From: JAPXRI01 sp033813635
GTDB taxonomy: Bacteria; Bacillota; Clostridia; Oscillospirales; QAMX01
Direction: 5' to 3'
Assembly: GCA_033813635.1 (NCBI GenBank)
Contig: JAPXRI010000001.1
Location: 124,001-188,000, forward strand
Length of the DNA stretch: 64,000 bases
The notes under the pieces are model-generated. The model had not been told where the DNA came from and did not search any database. It saw only the letters and a list, made by a program, of their open reading frames with translations. Shown piece by piece: positions 16,078 through 24,754 of this stretch. Each line of letters starts with the position of its first letter. The first letter of the stretch is position 1. The position numbers and the translations under genes are program-made.

Positions 16078-17340
16078 TTACCTGCCTCCCTTTACGGAGA
16101 GCAGGTACGCCTCGGCTTCGGCGTTCCAGAGCCCGTTGTGGCGTGCGCAGATCTCATGCAGGCGCGCAAACATTTCGTCAGTTTTACCCAGCTTTTCAAA
16201 GTCGGCTATCGCGGTCAGCGGCATTTCGATGTGAGTATATATCAGCTTTTTGCCACCGGGGATGTTGGGCAGGTTCAGCGTCGTCTGCACCACCGCGTTT
16301 AGCCCGCCGACGTGGGTGATCATCGCCGCCGGGTTGATCAGCCCTTTCTCCATCATCGCAAGGGATTCCTTCATGTCGTCCGTATTGCCGCCGCTGGTCC
16401 CTACGACATGGGTCGACGCGTAATGGACGTTGTAGAAATTGAACATCGCCGAGAAGTTTTTGTCAATGGGTCCGGCGAAGAAGTTCAAGCAGCCGTCCTT
16501 TCCGAGAATCGCGTCCGCCATCTCCACCACCGACCTGACCGGCGCGAAACAGAACACGTCGTCGTAGCCCGCGCCGCCTGTCAGCGCGATCAGCTCCGCC
16601 GCCGGGTTTTCATGGTTCTTCGTGTTTACATATACCAGTTTGATCCCGTATTTCTCGGCCTCCGACACCGGCAGAAGCTCCGCCACACGCGCGAGCCTCG
16701 CGTCGTCGATATCCGTGACCACCAGAAGCGACGGGCGGATGTCGTTGTGGATCGCGTAATCGACCGCGCCCATACCCATCGGACCCGCTCCGGCAAGTAT
16801 CGCCATGCAGCCGCCCTTTTTCGCTCCCATATTATGGACATAGGACCCTTGAGTGGTGTGGTAGAGCGCGTGGAACGCGCCGACGATGCAGCTCATCGGC
16901 TCCGCCAGCGAGCCGTAGAAAAACGCCTCGCCGGAATAGGGCAGAAGGCAGCCCATCTCCATCACTTCGTTGGGAATAATAATGTCCGTCGCGTCCCCGC
17001 CGATAAACTGGTAGGAATAGCCCGGCGCGTTGAGCGAGCCTTTGTAGTTCAGGGCGGGCTGTATCGAGAACTTCTGCCCCGGCGCGTAGCGGTCAGCCCA
17101 TTTTGAGCCCACCTTTACGATCTCGCCGCAGAACTCGTGCCCGATGATCACCGGGTTCTCGGCCACGTTGTCCGGCACGCGCTTATGCTGCACTCCCTGC
17201 TCGGCCGCCTTGAAGCTTGACATGCAAATCGAGTCCGATATCACCCGCGCCTGTATTTCGTCGTCCCTCATCTCCGGGAGATCAAATGTCTCGAGCCTTA
17301 AGTCCTCTTTGCCGTAGAGCCTAACGGCTGTTGTTTTCAT
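16078..17340 (-). CDS. Zinc-type alcohol dehydrogenase, L-sorbose-1-phosphate reductase-like
   Basis: A 420-residue medium-chain dehydrogenase. SDSICMSS near residue 35 gives a catalytic-zinc Cys, and IGHEFCGEIV near residue 65 gives His and Glu. ILAGAGPMGMGAVDYAI near residue 180 is the nucleotide-binding G-x-G-x-x-G. The four-cysteine structural-zinc lobe of most alcohol dehydrogenases is missing, being replaced by GYSYQFIGGDATD; this is characteristic of the SorE-type L-sorbose 1-phosphate reductases. The substrate here may be a sugar phosphate, a polyol or a C3 product of rhamnose breakdown. It follows the E1 gene by 38 bases and nearly abuts the aldolase gene, so it belongs to the operon. 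Confidence 0.82.
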   Translation of the reverse strand: MKTTAVRLYGKEDLRLETFDLPEMRDDEIQARVISDSICMSSFKAAEQGVQHKRVPDNVAENPVIIGHEFCGEIVKVGSKWADRYAPGQKFSIQPALNYKGSLNAPGYSYQFIGGDATDIIIPNEVMEMGCLLPYSGEAFFYGSLAEPMSCIVGAFHALYHTTQGSYVHNMGAKKGGCMAILAGAGPMGMGAVDYAIHNDIRPSLLVVTDIDDARLARVAELLPVSEAEKYGIKLVYVNTKNHENPAAELIALTGGAGYDDVFCFAPVRSVVEMADAILGKDGCLNFFAGPIDKNFSAMFNFYNVHYASTHVVGTSGGNTDDMKESLAMMEKGLINPAAMITHVGGLNAVVQTTLNLPNIPGGKKLIYTHIEMPLTAIADFEKLGKTDEMFARLHEICARHNGLWNAEAEAYLLSVKGGR

Positions 17341-17378
17341 GGAAACGCCTCCGTGATTTAAATATGATATGCCGCCCG

Positions 17379-19847
17379 TTATATTCCGAGCTTTTCGCGG
17401 CGCATTTTCTCAAGCGTCGTAAAGTTGAACGTACTTGTGTGTCCTGGGAGCGGCAGAATTTTCTCGTTGATTGCGTCAACAATCCAGCCCGCCTGCGGGT
17501 AATAGAAGTTTTCCTGCTCCGGGCACGGCGAGATTGTGTTCTGAGCGCCGACCACCACCGGCGGCGCGTCAAGGTAATCGAACGCGAACTCGGTCACATT
17601 CCTCGCGAGATCGTTGATATACGAGCCGCGCTCGCACGCCTCGGAGACGAGCACAATGCGCCCGGTCTTCTTAACCGATTCCACCACCGGCGCGTAATTG
17701 AACGGGACAAGGCTGCGGGCGTCTACCACCTCGGCCTCGACGCCATATTTCTCCTTCAGGATATCCGCGGCTGCCACCGCGGCGTAAAGCGCGGCACCGA
17801 CGGAGAGGATCGTCACGTCCCTGCCCTCGCGCTTGATGTCCGGCTCGCCCAGCGGGATCTCGTAGTACTCCCTCGGGACCTCCTCCTTAAACATCTCGCC
17901 GATGTCGTAGAGCTTCTGGCTCTCAAAGAACACCACCGGGTCCGTTCCGGAGAGCGCCGCGTTCATCATGCCCTTGGCGTCGTACGGCGTAACCGGGAAG
18001 CAGACCTTCAAGCCCGGGATATGCGCCGCGAGGCTCGTCCAGTCCTGGGAATGCTGCGCCCCGTATTTGAAGCCGCAGGACACGCGTAGCACCACCGGCA
18101 TTTTCAGTATTCCGGCGGACATCGCCTGCCATTTCGCCAGCTGGTTGAAAACCTCGTCGCCCGCCCTGCCCAAAAAGTCGCAGTACATCAGCTCCGGAAT
18201 CGCCCGGCCGCCGCAGAGGCCGTAGCCGACCGCCGCCGCCACGATGGTCGACTCCGAGATCGGCGTATTGAAAAAGCGGTGGTACGGCAGCGATTCCGTC
18301 ATGTCCTTGTAAACGCCGAACGCCCCGCCCCAGTCGCGGTTGTCCTCACCGAAGGCGATCAGCGTCGGGTCGGTGTAGAACTTTTCAAAAATCGCCTCGA
18401 ACAGCGCGTCGCGCAGCGAAAAGACCTTGAGCTTCGATACGGGTTTGCCGTCCTTGTCTATCCCGCGGCGAACCTTGTCCGCGAGCTTTTTCACTCTGGT
18501 GTTGTCCTCGTAGCATGTAAGGGTCTCCGGCTTTCCCTCGGCCATCTTCTGCTGATAGCCGTTGGAAAAGACGAATTTCCTGAGCCCGTCGGGGTCCTTC
18601 GAAAGGTCCATGCGCGGAGAGATTGCATCGTCGACCGAGAGTTTCATGATCCGGGTGATGCGCTCCCTGATGCCCTCCTCGATACGCGAGGTAAGCTCGG
18701 AGTCCGCGACGCCGTTCTTTATAAGTTCGTCTTTAAACGCCGCAATGGAGTCGACTCCTCTCCAAGCGTCGATCTCCTCCGCCGTCCTGTAGCTGGAGGA
18801 GTCTGTCGCCGAGTGCCCGGCGTAGCGGTATGTGACAGTGTCGAGAAGGACCGGGCCCTCTCTTCTTTCAATAATCTCGCGCTTGCGGCGGAACGCATCG
18901 ATCACCGCGAGGGGGTTGTACCCGTCGACGCGCTCTGCGTACAGCTGCGTCGGCGAAATGCCGGCGCCGACCCGCGCGAGGATGTCGTAGGCCATCGTCT
19001 CTCCCCGCGTCTGTCCGCCCATGCCGTAGTGGTTGTTCAGGAAATTGAAGATGATCGGCAGTCCGCCCCCGTGCTTTTCGTCCCAGAGCTTTTTGAACTG
19101 GTCCTGCGCCGCGAAGTTCAGCGCCTCCCAGACCGGACCGCAGCCCAGCGAACCGTCGCCGATGTTGCAGACCACGAGGCCGGGCTTGCAGTTGACCCGC
19201 TTGAAGAGCGCCGCGCCGGTGGCGATGCCCGCAGATCCGCCGACGATCGCGTTGTTCGGATAGATGCCGAACGGCGTGAAAAACACGTGCATAGAGTTGC
19301 CGAGGCCTTTTGTAAAACCGTTTTCCCTGCCGAAAAGCTCTGCCATAAAGCCGTAGAGCAGGAAATCCTCCGCGAGGTCCTTTACATTGCCGGAGTTGTT
19401 CTGCGCCTCGACGACGGAGAGAATTTTTCCTCCGGCGAAATCCTTCATGATCCTGTAGAGCTCGTCGTCAGGCAAAAGCTTGATCGCCGCGAAGCCCTTG
19501 GCGAGCACCTCGCCGTGGCTCCTGTGGCTTCCGAAAATATAGTCGTCCATCGTCAGGCTGTAGGCCATGCCGACCGCGGCGGCCTCCTGCCCCATATAGA
19601 GATGCGCCGGACCGGTATATACATAATCCACGCCGTTGTACTGCTTCGTTGTGCGGACCGAGTAGAGCATTGACTCGAACTCGCGGATATACTGCATGTC
19701 CCGGAAAATACCGATCAGATCTCCGTCGGAGAAATTCGCGCGTTCATCCGCGAAGGATTTGTTGTACGCGTTCAGCGGAATGTCCTTAAACGACAGAACG
19801 CCGGGTTTTCTCGCTTCAACCGGGTCAACAAATTGGTTCTTAGGCAT
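17379..19847 (-). CDS. 2-oxo acid dehydrogenase E1, fused alpha and beta chains
   Basis: An 822-residue thiamine-diphosphate enzyme in which the normally separate E1-alpha and E1-beta chains are joined. Residues about 60-420 form the alpha part, with the cofactor motif GDGSLGCGPVWEALN ending in FNFLNNHYGMGG (the GDG-x-NN signature). Residues about 470-822 form the beta part, with VAFGEDNRDWGGAFG, FFNTPISEST and VVDARSLVPFN. It decarboxylates a 2-oxo acid and passes the acyl group to the E2 lipoyl arm. Such fusions are annotated as branched-chain, pyruvate or acetoin dehydrogenases. In this operon pyruvate from lactate is a reasonable substrate, but this is inference. GGGG lies 8 bases before ATG. 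Confidence 0.9.
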   Translation of the reverse strand: MPKNQFVDPVEARKPGVLSFKDIPLNAYNKSFADERANFSDGDLIGIFRDMQYIREFESMLYSVRTTKQYNGVDYVYTGPAHLYMGQEAAAVGMAYSLTMDDYIFGSHRSHGEVLAKGFAAIKLLPDDELYRIMKDFAGGKILSVVEAQNNSGNVKDLAEDFLLYGFMAELFGRENGFTKGLGNSMHVFFTPFGIYPNNAIVGGSAGIATGAALFKRVNCKPGLVVCNIGDGSLGCGPVWEALNFAAQDQFKKLWDEKHGGGLPIIFNFLNNHYGMGGQTRGETMAYDILARVGAGISPTQLYAERVDGYNPLAVIDAFRRKREIIERREGPVLLDTVTYRYAGHSATDSSSYRTAEEIDAWRGVDSIAAFKDELIKNGVADSELTSRIEEGIRERITRIMKLSVDDAISPRMDLSKDPDGLRKFVFSNGYQQKMAEGKPETLTCYEDNTRVKKLADKVRRGIDKDGKPVSKLKVFSLRDALFEAIFEKFYTDPTLIAFGEDNRDWGGAFGVYKDMTESLPYHRFFNTPISESTIVAAAVGYGLCGGRAIPELMYCDFLGRAGDEVFNQLAKWQAMSAGILKMPVVLRVSCGFKYGAQHSQDWTSLAAHIPGLKVCFPVTPYDAKGMMNAALSGTDPVVFFESQKLYDIGEMFKEEVPREYYEIPLGEPDIKREGRDVTILSVGAALYAAVAAADILKEKYGVEAEVVDARSLVPFNYAPVVESVKKTGRIVLVSEACERGSYINDLARNVTEFAFDYLDAPPVVVGAQNTISPCPEQENFYYPQAGWIVDAINEKILPLPGHTSTFNFTTLEKMRREKLGI

Positions 19848-19893
19848 TCGATAATCCCCTTTTGATTTTTATATAAAAAATATTAATGTGCGG

Positions 19894-21252
19894 CTAAAAT
19901 GCGGCTTCGCGGATGACCTCGCCCACTGTCGGGTGCGGGAAAACGATCTTCTGGATATCCTTGTCGCGCAGCTCCCTGCCGATCATCGCCGCCGCGGCGA
20001 CAATGATCTCGCTCGCGGGATTGCCCAGCATCGACACGCCCAGCAGCTTCCCGCCATCCCGTGAAAACAGCAGCTTGCAGATCCCCCTGCCCCCCTCGTT
20101 CTCGGCCATATACCTTCCGGAGTAGTTCATCGGCAGCTTTTTAAGCGCGAACTCGAGGCCCTTGGCCTTCGCCGTCTCCTCCGTCTCGCCGACGGACGCG
20201 GCCTCCGGGTTGGTGTAGATCACGCTCGGAATCAGGCCGTAATCGATGTAGTCCTTTTTACCGAGGATTGTGTTTACCGCCACCTCCGCCTCGCGGTACG
20301 CGGTGTGCGCCAGCATCGACTTGCCGTTGACGTCGCCCGCGGCGAACACCCCCGGAATGTTCGTCTTCATCTGTTCGTCGGTGACGATCGCCCCGCGCTC
20401 TGTCAGAACGCCGAGGGTATCGAGCCCGTAGCCCTTCGTCACGGCGCGCCGACCGATTGAGACGAGCACTTTATCGGCCGCAACGCTGCCCATTTCGCCG
20501 TTTTTCTCGAAATTAACCCTGCCACCCTCAACCGAGGTGACCTTCGCGCCGGTGTGGAAATTGACGCCCTTCGCCCTGTACACGTCCAGCAGCAGCCTTG
20601 AAACATCCGCGTCGGTGGGTCCGGCGATTTTTTCGAGCATCTCGACCACGGTCACCTCCGTACCGGCGCTGTTGAAGTATGACGCCATCTCGAGCCCTAT
20701 CACGCCCCCGCCGATAACGCAGAGGCTTTTCGGAAGTTCCTTTAGGCTTAATATTTCGCGGTTTGTCAGCGCGATACCGTCCTCGTAGGCCTTTTTAAGC
20801 CCGTCGATCGGCGGCAAAAGCGCCTCCGAGCCCGCACAGATCAAGAGCTTCGCGCCCTCGTATTTTACACCGTTTGCTTCAAGGATAAAACCGCCCTCGC
20901 ATCTACCGAGAATCCTTCCCTCTCCGTAGACAACCTCGACCTTTTTCGATTTCAGCGAGGCCGATATCCCTGACACAAGAGTTTTGACAACCCTGTCCTT
21001 TCTTGCCACGACGAAGGCGTGGTCAAGTGTCGCGTTCTCCGCGTGCACGCCGTACTTTTCGCCGTAGCCGCGTGCGTAGTCGTAAATTTTTGCCGAGTGC
21101 AGAAGCGTCTTCGACGGTATGCAGCCCTCGTTGAGGCAGACGCCGCCCAGCGCGCGTTTTTCCACAAGCAGCGTCTTAAGGTTATTGCCTCCGGCGATCT
21201 CGGCCGCGCGATACCCCGCGGGTCCCCCGCCGAGGATTATCAGATCATACAT
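19894..21252 (-). CDS. lpdA: Dihydrolipoyl dehydrogenase (E3)
   Basis: A 452-residue flavoprotein that reoxidises the E2 lipoyl group with NAD+. DLIILGGGPAGYRAAE at the N-terminus binds FAD. GGVCLNEGCIPSK near residue 38 holds the redox-active disulphide in its C-x4-C spacing. IGGGVIGLEMASYF near residue 170 binds NAD, and AAGDVNGKSML is the second FAD motif. PHPTVGEVIREA at the C-terminus supplies the catalytic His-Glu pair. The ATG at 21252 is chosen because GGAG lies 9 bases upstream; two earlier in-frame ATGs overlap that site. It lies 19 bases after the E2 gene. Confidence 0.93.
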   Translation of the reverse strand: MYDLIILGGGPAGYRAAEIAGGNNLKTLLVEKRALGGVCLNEGCIPSKTLLHSAKIYDYARGYGEKYGVHAENATLDHAFVVARKDRVVKTLVSGISASLKSKKVEVVYGEGRILGRCEGGFILEANGVKYEGAKLLICAGSEALLPPIDGLKKAYEDGIALTNREILSLKELPKSLCVIGGGVIGLEMASYFNSAGTEVTVVEMLEKIAGPTDADVSRLLLDVYRAKGVNFHTGAKVTSVEGGRVNFEKNGEMGSVAADKVLVSIGRRAVTKGYGLDTLGVLTERGAIVTDEQMKTNIPGVFAAGDVNGKSMLAHTAYREAEVAVNTILGKKDYIDYGLIPSVIYTNPEAASVGETEETAKAKGLEFALKKLPMNYSGRYMAENEGGRGICKLLFSRDGGKLLGVSMLGNPASEIIVAAAAMIGRELRDKDIQKIVFPHPTVGEVIREAAF

Positions 21253-21271
21253 AGGCATTAACTCCATTCAC

Positions 21272-22510
21272 TTATTTTGCGAGAAGCAGCGAGATATTTT
21301 CAAGGCTGTCGCACAGCGCTTTCAGGAACTTCGCGGCGGGCGCGCCGTCCACGGCTCTGTGGTCAAAGGTGAGCGACAGCCCCATCGCGTTATAATAGAC
21401 CGGCGAGCCGTTTTCCAGGCGGACCTTAGTCTCAACGGTGTTGACGCCGAGGATTCCGGTCTGTGGCGGGTTGATCACAGGAGTAAAGCTCGTGATGCCG
21501 AGAGAGCCGAGATTTGTAACCGTAAACGTGCCATTCGCCATGTCATCCGGGGAGATCGTCCCGCTCTGGCAGGCCGAGGCGAGCGCCTTTACGCGGCCGC
21601 TCAGCTCTAAAAGCGACAGCTTCTCCGCGTTTTTGATGACCGGCACCATAAGGCCCTTTTCCGTGTCGCAGGCGAAGCCCAGGTTAACGGTGGAGAACCG
21701 CCTGAATTTGTCGCCTAAAAAATGCGCGTTCATATCCGGGAACGAAAGAATCGTGCGCGAAACCGCGAACAGCACCAGGTCGTTCAAAGTGACCTTTTCA
21801 AAGCCCGGGATCACGCCCGACTTCGCCGATTTCCGAAACGCTAAAAGCGCGCCCGCGTCGAACGAGGCGTTCAGCGTGAGCTGCGCCATGTTCGAAAGCG
21901 AGGCGTGCATATTTTCCGCTATTATTTTCCGCATTCTTGTAACCGGCGCGTCGGTATACTCCCCCGCCGGGGCTTTCGCCGGCGCTTCGGTTTTCGCGGG
22001 TTCGGCTTTTACAAAGCCTTTGTCGAGATAGGCCTTGACGTCGCGCTCGATAATTCTGCCCTCCGGACCGGTCGGCGCAATGCCGGCGATGTCCACGCCG
22101 GCTTTCTCCGCAAGCCTTCTAGCCCGCGGGGAGATAAACCTTTCACCCGTCTCCGGCATAACCTCGGCCTTCGCCGCGGCTCTGAATTCCGGCGCGGCGG
22201 CTGTCTCCTTAATATCCTTATCGGCGGTCTCCGCGGCCTCCTTTTTAAGCGACGCGGTTTCGAACTTTTCGCCCTTTGCCCCGATCACGCATACCGGCGC
22301 CTTTATCGGAAGCTCGTCGCCCTCCGAGCATAAAAGCGCCAGCACGAAGCCGTCGTATTCGCTCTCGAAATCGAACGACGCTTTTCCGGTCTCAAGCGAA
22401 AAAAGCCTCTGACCGGCTTTTACCTCGTCGCCCTCTTTTACATACCACTGCGACAGAACCGCGGATTCTTCCGATATTCCGAGCTGCGGCATCAATACGA
22501 TATCTGCCAT
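21272..22510 (-). CDS. Dihydrolipoamide acyltransferase (E2) of a 2-oxo acid dehydrogenase complex
   Basis: A 412-residue E2 core. Residues 1-75 form one lipoyl domain, with the lipoylated Lys in LETGKASFDFES. A linker rich in Ala, Glu and Lys follows. Residues about 125-165 form the peripheral-subunit-binding domain (FISPRARRLAEKAGVD). Residues about 185-412 form the acyltransferase domain, with TFDHRAVDGAPAAKFL near the end carrying the catalytic H-x-x-x-D-G. ATG 22510 is used, 10 bases after AGGAGG and at the start of the lipoyl domain. It is the first gene of the long minus-strand operon, with a near-consensus promoter about 100 bases upstream. No lipoate ligase or LipA/LipB gene is in the window, so lipoylation needs genes elsewhere. 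Confidence 0.92.
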   Translation of the reverse strand: MADIVLMPQLGISEESAVLSQWYVKEGDEVKAGQRLFSLETGKASFDFESEYDGFVLALLCSEGDELPIKAPVCVIGAKGEKFETASLKKEAAETADKDIKETAAAPEFRAAAKAEVMPETGERFISPRARRLAEKAGVDIAGIAPTGPEGRIIERDVKAYLDKGFVKAEPAKTEAPAKAPAGEYTDAPVTRMRKIIAENMHASLSNMAQLTLNASFDAGALLAFRKSAKSGVIPGFEKVTLNDLVLFAVSRTILSFPDMNAHFLGDKFRRFSTVNLGFACDTEKGLMVPVIKNAEKLSLLELSGRVKALASACQSGTISPDDMANGTFTVTNLGSLGITSFTPVINPPQTGILGVNTVETKVRLENGSPVYYNAMGLSLTFDHRAVDGAPAAKFLKALCDSLENISLLLAK

Positions 22511-22607
22511 TGCCTCATATCCTCCTGTGTATATACTCCCAGCGGCGCATGTTTTGTAAATATGCTCTGTTTCCGCCGGCCAGGCCAAATAACCTTTTAT
22601 CCGATTA

Positions 22608-22636
22608 ATTATATATCACATGGGTATATTTTGCAA
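22608..22636 (-). promoter_or_regulatory. Promoter of the 2-oxo acid dehydrogenase/rhamnose operon
   Basis: On the minus strand TTGCAA (22631-22636) and a perfect TATAAT (22608-22613) are 17 bases apart. Transcription would start near 22601, giving a leader of about 90 bases before the E2 ATG. No clear regulator-binding palindrome is seen. Confidence 0.75.
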
Positions 22637-22680
22637 TAAAGATTTAACTATTTCCTAAGTAACCGACATACTAAAAGTCT

Positions 22681-22703
22681 GCAGCAAAGCAAAGCTTCGC
22701 TGC
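22681..22703 (-). terminator. Probable terminator after the second degV
   Basis: GCAGCGAAGC and GCTTTGCTGC (minus strand) form a 10-base stem with one G-U pair and a 3-base loop. ACTTTTAG follows. The T run is short, so read-through toward the rhamnose operon is possible. Confidence 0.45.
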
Positions 22704-22732
22704 GGACCCGTGTTTTATCCTTGTTAACTTTT

Positions 22733-23602
22733 TTACAGCTCGTAGTATGAAAATCTCTTGTTGAAAAAGAACAGCCCGAGCCCGCCGATGCCCAGATGGC
22801 TCCCTAGCACGCCTCCGATCTGGTTTACGATAAAACGTTTGACACCGCACTCCTCCTCCAGCGCTTTTCTCAGCGCCTCCGCACCCGCCGGATCGTTTGA
22901 GTGGCTGATTCCGACTATCTGTTCGGGAAAATCCTTTGCCCGCTCCTTAAACGCTTCGATTACGGCCCTGACGGCGTTTTTCGAGCCGCGCGCTTTGCCG
23001 TAAAGCCGGATCATTCCGTCCTCCACGTCCAACAACGGTTTTATGTCCATCAGCGAACCTAACAGCGCGTGCAGCTTTTTTATCCTTCCGCCCTTTACGA
23101 GCCAGCCGATATCCGATATCGTGAACAGGTGCTCCGCGTGCCCGGCCATTTCACAGACACGCTCCGCCAGCGTATCGAACGGACAGCCGCGTTCCGCCAT
23201 CCGCGCGGCCTGGACCGCGATCAGGCCGGCCGCCGTCGAGCCCGCCCGCGTGTCGACCACCCGCGCTTTTACCGCCGGGTACTTTTCAAGGAGTTCCGAT
23301 AAAACCATTTTTGCGGTCTCGCAGGTCCCGGACATCGCGGAGGAAAATGCGAGGTAGATGAAATCCTCTCCCGCCGTGCAGTACCCTCCGAAAAGGGCTT
23401 CGATGTCCGCCGGGTTGGCCTGCGAGGTCTTCGGGACGACGCCTTTACGCATCGCTTCGAAAACCTCCTGCGCCGAAATCTCGGTTTTATCCCTGTATTC
23501 CCTGCCGTTCAGTAGGATGCGGAGCGGCAGTACCGCGATACCGTACCGCTTAATTGTCTCCTCGGGCAGGTCGCAGGTGCTGTCAACAATGAGCTTGGTC
23601 AT
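22733..23602 (-). CDS. DegV family fatty-acid-binding protein
   Basis: A 289-residue DegV/FakB-like lipid carrier. IVDSTCDLPEETIKRYG starts the N-terminal domain. KTSQANPADIEALF, FSSAMSGTCETAKM and KGGRIKKLHALLGSLMDIKP are the lipid-pocket and domain-interface blocks. The Ser-Thr-Cys-Asp loop near residue 8 corresponds to the carboxylate contact. AGGA lies 9 bases before ATG. The gene follows a PAP2-like membrane protein gene by 41 bases, a likely lipid-metabolism pair. It is one of three DegV paralogues in this window. Confidence 0.92.
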   Translation of the reverse strand: MTKLIVDSTCDLPEETIKRYGIAVLPLRILLNGREYRDKTEISAQEVFEAMRKGVVPKTSQANPADIEALFGGYCTAGEDFIYLAFSSAMSGTCETAKMVLSELLEKYPAVKARVVDTRAGSTAAGLIAVQAARMAERGCPFDTLAERVCEMAGHAEHLFTISDIGWLVKGGRIKKLHALLGSLMDIKPLLDVEDGMIRLYGKARGSKNAVRAVIEAFKERAKDFPEQIVGISHSNDPAGAEALRKALEEECGVKRFIVNQIGGVLGSHLGIGGLGLFFFNKRFSYYEL

Positions 23603-23643
23603 ATCGGTGTTTCCTTCTTTTTCAAATAATATCGGTCAAACGA

Positions 23644-24222
23644 TCACAGAATCGATCTGACCGCCGAAATAAGCAATATCACGGCGATCGGCACGGCGGC
23701 TCCCGCCGCGAACTGGGCGTTGGTATGCCGCTTCATCACCACGCTAGACACCCAGACCAGCAAAAGCACCGCCGCGCCGAACCAGCCGCATGCGCGTCCG
23801 AAATACAACAGCAGCGTGCTCGGGCCGGTCACCCCGCAGGCGTGCCCGCTCGCTTTGAAGCCGAACAATCTATTGATGAGCATGATCAACGCGCCAGAGA
23901 GCAGATAGGAGATATAGATGACGCAGACGTCCCTCGGCGCCCTGAGAAGCAGGCCTGTCGCGCAGCCGAGAACATATCCGCACACCGCGAACACCATCGC
24001 GAGCGTCCTCTGCCCCTCTCTGCCCCTGTCCCTATATTTTTTGATAAACGGCTGCAGCGGATACGCCGACAGCGGCAAAATCGTCAAAAAAATTACGGAG
24101 AGCGCAAACACCGCGGCGCTGCCGAAAAACTCCGGCGTCTGCGCGTAGAGCACGATCAGCATCAGCAGCGCCATGACCGGGGCGACCGTGACGACACGAA
24201 CGATTTTCGCAAGCGTTTTCAC
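23644..24222 (-). CDS. PAP2-like membrane protein
   Basis: A 192-residue protein with about five to six membrane helices (roughly residues 10-30, 35-55, 72-90, 98-115, 130-158 and 170-190). The segment KASGHACGVTGP near residue 122 and RHTNAQFAAGAAV near residue 165 resemble the SGH and R-x5-H motifs of type 2 phosphatidic acid phosphatases, though diverged. It may dephosphorylate a lipid or polyprenyl phosphate at the membrane, or may have lost activity. Translation probably begins at GTG 24222, 10 bases after GGAGG. It precedes degV on the same strand, supporting a lipid role. Confidence 0.65.
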   Translation of the reverse strand: MKTLAKIVRVVTVAPVMALLMLIVLYAQTPEFFGSAAVFALSVIFLTILPLSAYPLQPFIKKYRDRGREGQRTLAMVFAVCGYVLGCATGLLLRAPRDVCVIYISYLLSGALIMLINRLFGFKASGHACGVTGPSTLLLYFGRACGWFGAAVLLLVWVSSVVMKRHTNAQFAAGAAVPIAVILLISAVRSIL

Positions 24223-24754
24223 CCGCGCAACACCTCCCTTTTCATCGTTTTTCCGCCGTCTCCAACGATTGGGCGGCGTATATTCCGCGTCTGCCCGTCA
24301 AAGCCCGGATCATGCCGGATCCGGCCGACTCCGGTCCGCATGACCCGCAGCCCGAAAGACTCGGCGCGGTTTTGCCCAAATCGTCTGGATATTGCTTTTC
24401 ATCTATGATATAATGGTAGCATATGTAAGAATTTCTCCGCCGCTTTGCAAAATCCCACGCGCATACCCGCACCGGGGCGGCAGAGCGTTACATACAAAGC
24501 TGTCTGAAATCCGCCTTTTGTTTTGCTCCGCCCTTTCGGGAGCAGAGCGTTTTCTTTAACACCATCATACCGCCGCCCCTTCGCGTTGTCACTCTATTAC
24601 GCTGTTTTTGCTCTCTACGCGTCGTTTTCGCAGTAGTAGAGTCGTTTTTCCGCGACTCTACTATTTGTAGATACGGCTCTACTCCCGGCGTTTATCGGTA
24701 CATTTAAGCCATATTTACTTACCATGCAATCACTCCGGAGGTCATTTATATCTT
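24223..24754. other. Intergenic region upstream of the XRE regulator
   Basis: About 530 bases between divergent units. A reading frame on the minus strand (24242-24472) has no ribosome site and no recognisable protein features. The only structured element seen is the inverted repeat at 24634-24663, listed separately. Confidence 0.5.
24634..24663. repeat. Perfect 11-bp inverted repeat upstream of the XRE regulator
   Basis: Arms TAGTAGAGTCG (24634-24644) and CGACTCTACTA (24653-24663) with an 8-base T-rich spacer. Partial copies of the same word (CTCTAC) occur on either side at about 24611 and 24677. It could be a binding site for the adjacent XRE regulator or a small hairpin; the run of T after the right arm is too short for a good terminator. 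Confidence 0.5.

Noticed and set aside
18279..19673. Plus-strand open frame of 464 residues antisense to the E1 gene
   Set aside because: Shadow frame of a GC-rich gene with no domain; E1 motifs on the minus strand are unambiguous.
24242..24472. Minus-strand open frame of 76 residues in the XRE upstream gap
   Set aside because: No ribosome site, no recognisable domain and unusual composition; treated as chance.
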